This document shows, piece after piece, positions 4,532-7,237 of a stretch of DNA of 7,237 nucleotides. Location of the stretch: assembly GCA_947455285.1 (NCBI GenBank), contig CANGOK010000172.1, forward strand, positions 1 to 7,237. Direction: 5' to 3'. Positions within the stretch are counted from its first letter, which is position 1. Each line of letters begins with the position of its first letter. The position numbers and the translations under genes are program-made. Origin of the DNA: Beijerinckiaceae bacterium (GTDB lineage Bacteria > Pseudomonadota > Alphaproteobacteria > Rhizobiales > Beijerinckiaceae). The notes beneath the pieces are model-generated. The model was not told where the DNA came from, did not search any database, and worked only from the letters and a program-made list of their open reading frames with translations.

Positions 4532-5958
4532 CTTGTTCTGCCTCCACGCTCGCGCCACTGCGCCTGAAAGGTCCTACCCTGTGGAGCGGGCAAGTCGCGA
4601 TGATCGGTCCAGCCCGATGCAAGCGGCAAGCTGGCGAAACGTCCCTTCTTCCGCCCAAAGAAATTCAACACCGGCATGGCGACGCCAGTCGCCAGTTTGT
4701 AAAGAGCGGGTCTGCGCGCGAAGAAGGCCCACACGCCCAGGCCATAACGATAGGTCGCGGGCGCAAGGTGGCGCTCATATTCGCGCTCTCGCCAGTGGCG
4801 CATGAGTTTTGGCAAGGGAATGCGCACCGGGCAAACGCTTTCGCAACGACCACAGAATGTAGAGGCGTTGGGCAGATGCCCCGCCTTGTCGACGCCAAGC
4901 AGCGAAGGCGAGAGAACCGCGCCCATGGGGCCGGGATAGACCCAGCCATAAGCGTGACCGCCCACGGCGTGATAGACGGGACAATGGTTCATGCAGGCGC
5001 CGCAACGAATGCAGCGGAGCATCTCTTCGAACTCCGTGCCGAGCATTGCGCTGCGGCCATTATCAACGAGAACGACATGATAGGCCTGCGGCCCATCGAC
5101 ATCGTCAGGTCGGCGCGGACCGGTCGAAAGCGTGGTGTAGACCGACATGTCCTGCCCTGTGGCGGAGCGGCCCAGCACACGCAGGATCTGCGCAGCGTCT
5201 TCAAGCGTCGGCACGATCTTTTCGATGGAGGCGATGACGATATGCACACGCGGCAAGGTCTGCGTGAGATCGCCATTGCCTTCGTTAGTCACGATGATGG
5301 ATGTGCCGGTTTCCGCAACGAGAAAATTCGCGCCGGTGATGCCGACATCGGCTTCCAAAAATCGCTTGCGCAAAACCATGCGCGCTTCGCCCAGCAACGC
5401 TTCGGCCTGCGTCAGATCACGATCCTTCGGAAGATGCGTGTGCAGACGACGGAAGTCGCTCTCCACCTGTTCCTTGGTCAGATGCACGGCGGGCGCGATG
5501 ATATGGGAGGGCGCCTCATGGCGAAGCTGGATGATATATTCGCCAAGATCCGTTTCAATCGCCTCCATGCCCGCCGCTTCGATAGCGGCGTTGAGGCCGA
5601 TCTCCTCGGAGACCATGGACTTGCCCTTGGTCACCGTGCGCGCGCCTTGCGCCTTGCAGATCTCGACGATCGTCGCGCAGGCCTCCTGCGCGTCGCGAGC
5701 GAAATGCACCTGGCCTCCAGCCTCGCGCACCTTCGTCTCATAGCGTTCGAGATAAAGATCGAGATGGGCGAGCACATGGTTCTTGATGTCGCGCGCGCTA
5801 TCGCGCAGGGCCTCAAACTCGGGCAGTCGATCAGCCGCCTGCGCGCGCTTATCGATGAAGCCGGCGCGCACATTGCCGAGGGCTTGCTGCAACTGCTTGT
5901 CAGCCAGCGCATCATGCGCGTTCTGCTTGAAGGCGGGAGAGGTCATTCGCAGGCTCAT
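4528..5958 (-). CDS. lutB: LutB: iron-sulfur subunit of the L-lactate oxidation complex
   Basis: This 476-residue protein is the LutB/YkgF subunit. It has an N-terminal LUD-type domain with TKGKSMVSEEIGLN (110-123) and AETGTSIIVTNEGNGDLTQT (215-234), then a ferredoxin-like Fe-S region. The first cluster is C316-x2-C319-x2-C322-x3-C326-P; the second is C369-x2-C372-x3-C376-P, the usual LutB pattern. The basic C-terminal stretch after about 380 is also typical. It should pass electrons during conversion of L-lactate to pyruvate together with LutA and LutC. The ATG at 5958 is chosen because it overlaps the exporter stop in ATGA. A second ATG at 5946 (MTSPAF) is also reasonable, and neither has a strong ribosome site. 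A long plus-strand frame opposite this gene is a codon-bias shadow. Confidence 0.95.
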   Translation of the reverse strand: MSLRMTSPAFKQNAHDALADKQLQQALGNVRAGFIDKRAQAADRLPEFEALRDSARDIKNHVLAHLDLYLERYETKVREAGGQVHFARDAQEACATIVEICKAQGARTVTKGKSMVSEEIGLNAAIEAAGMEAIETDLGEYIIQLRHEAPSHIIAPAVHLTKEQVESDFRRLHTHLPKDRDLTQAEALLGEARMVLRKRFLEADVGITGANFLVAETGTSIIVTNEGNGDLTQTLPRVHIVIASIEKIVPTLEDAAQILRVLGRSATGQDMSVYTTLSTGPRRPDDVDGPQAYHVVLVDNGRSAMLGTEFEEMLRCIRCGACMNHCPVYHAVGGHAYGWVYPGPMGAVLSPSLLGVDKAGHLPNASTFCGRCESVCPVRIPLPKLMRHWREREYERHLAPATYRYGLGVWAFFARRPALYKLATGVAMPVLNFFGRKKGRFASLPLASGWTDHRDLPAPQGRTFQAQWRERGGRTR

Positions 5959-6575
5959 CGCGACACCAGCAGCTTGAGACCGAAGATCATGAGGACCGAG
6001 CCGGAGATGCGGTCGATCCAATGGGACGCGCTTTCATAGGCGCGTCGCACGGGTTTGGTGGAGACGAACAGCACCAGCGCCGCGTTCCATGAAAACCCGA
6101 TGCCGGGCATGAGAAAGATCGCGACGATCTGCCATTCGAAGGGCAGATCATAGGCGCCTGTCGCTGCGAAGACGCCAGCGAAATAGGCGATGGCCTTGGC
6201 GTTACCGAGGTTCGTCAGAAAGCCCATCAGAAATAGCCTTGTCCGACTTTGCTCGGGCGCTGCGCGCCCATCTCCGCTACGCCCCGTTAAGGAGGCGCGG
6301 ATCATGCGCAGGCCAAGATAGATGAGATAAGCGCCGCAAGCGACGCGCAAGCCAAGTTCGATCATCGGCGCAGCGCGCATCAATTCGCCCATGCCCATGA
6401 GACCCATCGAGGCCCACAGACAGCCAGCAGGCCAGAAGCCCGCGGCGACGGTCAGCCCTTCGCTGCGGCTGCGCGCGGCAGTGGCCAGCACCAAGGCCTG
6501 ATTTGGCCCCGGCGACATCACCGCAAGAATATGCGCAGTCGCTAGCAGGGCCATGATGTGCAGTTCCTGGCTCAC
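5955..6575 (-). CDS. LysE/RhtB-family exporter embedded in the lut operon
   Basis: The 206-residue protein is an inner-membrane exporter of the LysE/RhtB superfamily, whose members export amino acids and related small molecules. It has the N-terminal SPGPNQALV (21-29), the central GAYLIYLGLRMIR (81-93) and the F-x-x-G-F-L-T-N-L-G-N-A-K-A signature (115-128, usually N-P-K-A). Five to six membrane helices are visible, with a polar loop at about 97-112. The GTG at 6575 overlaps the lutA stop in GTGA and has AGAGGG 6 bases upstream (6587-6582). An alternative ATG at 6554 has AGGAA 9 bases upstream. The stop overlaps lutB by four bases. The substrate cannot be read from sequence. The position between lutA and lutB suggests a role tied to lactate or another 2-hydroxy acid or amino acid. 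Confidence 0.92.
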   Translation of the reverse strand: MSQELHIMALLATAHILAVMSPGPNQALVLATAARSRSEGLTVAAGFWPAGCLWASMGLMGMGELMRAAPMIELGLRVACGAYLIYLGLRMIRASLTGRSGDGRAAPEQSRTRLFLMGFLTNLGNAKAIAYFAGVFAATGAYDLPFEWQIVAIFLMPGIGFSWNAALVLFVSTKPVRRAYESASHWIDRISGSVLMIFGLKLLVSR

Positions 6576-7237
6576 GCATCGCCCTCTTTGGGCGCACCGA
6601 TGGGCGGCTCATGGGTGAAGCCTGCGAGCACCTCGGCCACATGGCGCACCTCCATCTCGCGGCCCGCTCTAGAGAGCTTGCCCGCCATGTTCATGAGGCA
6701 GCCAAGATCGCCAGCCAGCAATACGGGCGCGCCGCTGTTGCAAACATTCTCGATCTTCTTGCTCACGATGGCGTCGGAGATCTCGCCATATTTCACCGCG
6801 AATGTGCCGCCAAAACCGCAGCACACATCGCATTCCTTCATCTCGGTCAACTCAAGCCCCTCGATGCTTTTGAGGAGCTTGCGCGGTTGGCTCGCGACGC
6901 CCATTTCGCGAAGGCCCGAGCAACTGTCGTGATAGGTGACCTCGCGCGGGAAATCGGCGCTGACTTTCGTCACACCCAGAACATCCGTGAGGAAACTCAC
7001 GAGTTCATGGCATTTGCCTGCGAAGGTTTGTGCGCGCTGCGCGAGGTTGGGATCGTCAGCGAATAGTTCGGGATAATGCTTCGCCATCATGCCGCCGCAG
7101 GAGCCCGATGGCGCGACGATGTAATCGCAACCTGCGAAAGCATCCATGACCTGCAAGGCGAGCGCGCGGGCGTCGGCCCGATCGCCCGAATTGAACGCGG
7201 GCTGGCCGCAGCAGGTCTGCGCGGGCCCGATGATTTC
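6572..7237 (-). CDS. lutA: LutA: CCG-domain (heterodisulfide-reductase-like) subunit of the L-lactate oxidation complex (5' partial)
   Basis: The frame stays open to the window edge, so only the C-terminal 221 residues are present; full LutA proteins are about 240-250 residues, so perhaps 20-30 are missing. Residues are counted from the edge. The first CCG motif is TCCGQPAFNSG (8-18) with its partner GSCGG (45-49). The second is HDSC (103-106), VCCGFGG (138-144) and GDLGC (176-180). These cysteine-rich repeats bind Fe-S clusters in the LutA/YkgE and heterodisulfide-reductase families. With LutB and LutC it oxidises L-lactate to pyruvate in the cytoplasm. It is the first lut gene seen in transcription order, and any promoter, regulator or lactate permease lies beyond 7237. 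Its TGA overlaps the exporter GTG by four bases. Confidence 0.95.
   Translation of the reverse strand, partial: EIIGPAQTCCGQPAFNSGDRADARALALQVMDAFAGCDYIVAPSGSCGGMMAKHYPELFADDPNLAQRAQTFAGKCHELVSFLTDVLGVTKVSADFPREVTYHDSCSGLREMGVASQPRKLLKSIEGLELTEMKECDVCCGFGGTFAVKYGEISDAIVSKKIENVCNSGAPVLLAGDLGCLMNMAGKLSRAGREMEVRHVAEVLAGFTHEPPIGAPKEGDA

Noticed and set aside
4532..4558. Upstream start for lutC at 4558
   Set aside because: It would put nine basic residues inside the end of lutB. The ATG at 4531 has the better ribosome site and the usual family start.
4600..6039. Long plus-strand open frame (479 codons) opposite lutB
   Set aside because: It mirrors lutB, whose motifs and operon overlaps are unambiguous. 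The translation is rich in Arg, His and Ala without any recognisable domain, which is typical of antisense frames in GC-rich DNA.
7154..7156. TTG at 7156 as the start of lutA
   Set aside because: The frame continues upstream to the edge and encodes TCCGQPAFNSG, an essential conserved LutA motif, so this codon is an internal leucine.

Overview
The window looks like chromosomal DNA of an alphaproteobacterium, most likely of the Hyphomicrobiales (Rhizobiales). This rests on the high G+C content, on a Pat-type fused acyl-CoA synthetase/acetyltransferase, on a small acidic protein with an SFPASDPP motif, and above all on two small-RNA genes that resemble the alpha-proteobacterial alpha-r8 family (MmgR, also called 'suhB RNA'). 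Genus cannot be settled from this sequence. No tRNA, rRNA, transposon, phage gene or CRISPR array is visible.

Layout. Positions 1-2004 (+) hold the 3' three quarters of a large ADP-forming acyl-CoA synthetase-like protein fused to a GNAT acetyltransferase. Everything else reads on the minus strand. From the right edge leftwards: lutA (partial, runs off the window), a LysE/RhtB-family exporter, lutB and lutC form one tightly packed operon in which every junction is a 4-base start/stop overlap. After 65 bases comes a 66-residue acidic protein. After another 107 bases comes a two-gene unit of an SPFH (stomatin/prohibitin, QmcA-type) membrane protein and a short NfeD-like membrane protein, again joined by a 4-base overlap.

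The 328-base gap between the nfeD-like gene and the convergent acetyltransferase gene (2005-2332) is not empty. On the minus strand it holds two tandem copies of a small-RNA gene. Each has a TTGTGC -35 box, a 17-base spacer and a -10 box. In each the predicted start falls at the base of a 5' hairpin, which is followed by a single-stranded UUUCCUCCC stretch and a GC-rich terminator hairpin with a U-tract. The terminator of the second copy reaches into the last codons of the convergent plus-strand gene.

How the parts work together. LutA, LutB and LutC are the iron-sulfur L-lactate oxidising complex that turns lactate into pyruvate. The embedded LysE-type exporter is an unusual partner and may export a related small molecule. 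The Pat-like enzyme probably controls acyl-CoA metabolism by lysine acetylation. The SPFH/NfeD pair is probably a membrane-microdomain or membrane-quality module. The small RNAs carry an anti-Shine-Dalgarno-like sequence and probably repress translation of target mRNAs in trans. The most notable findings are the tandem sRNA pair and the exporter inside the lut operon.
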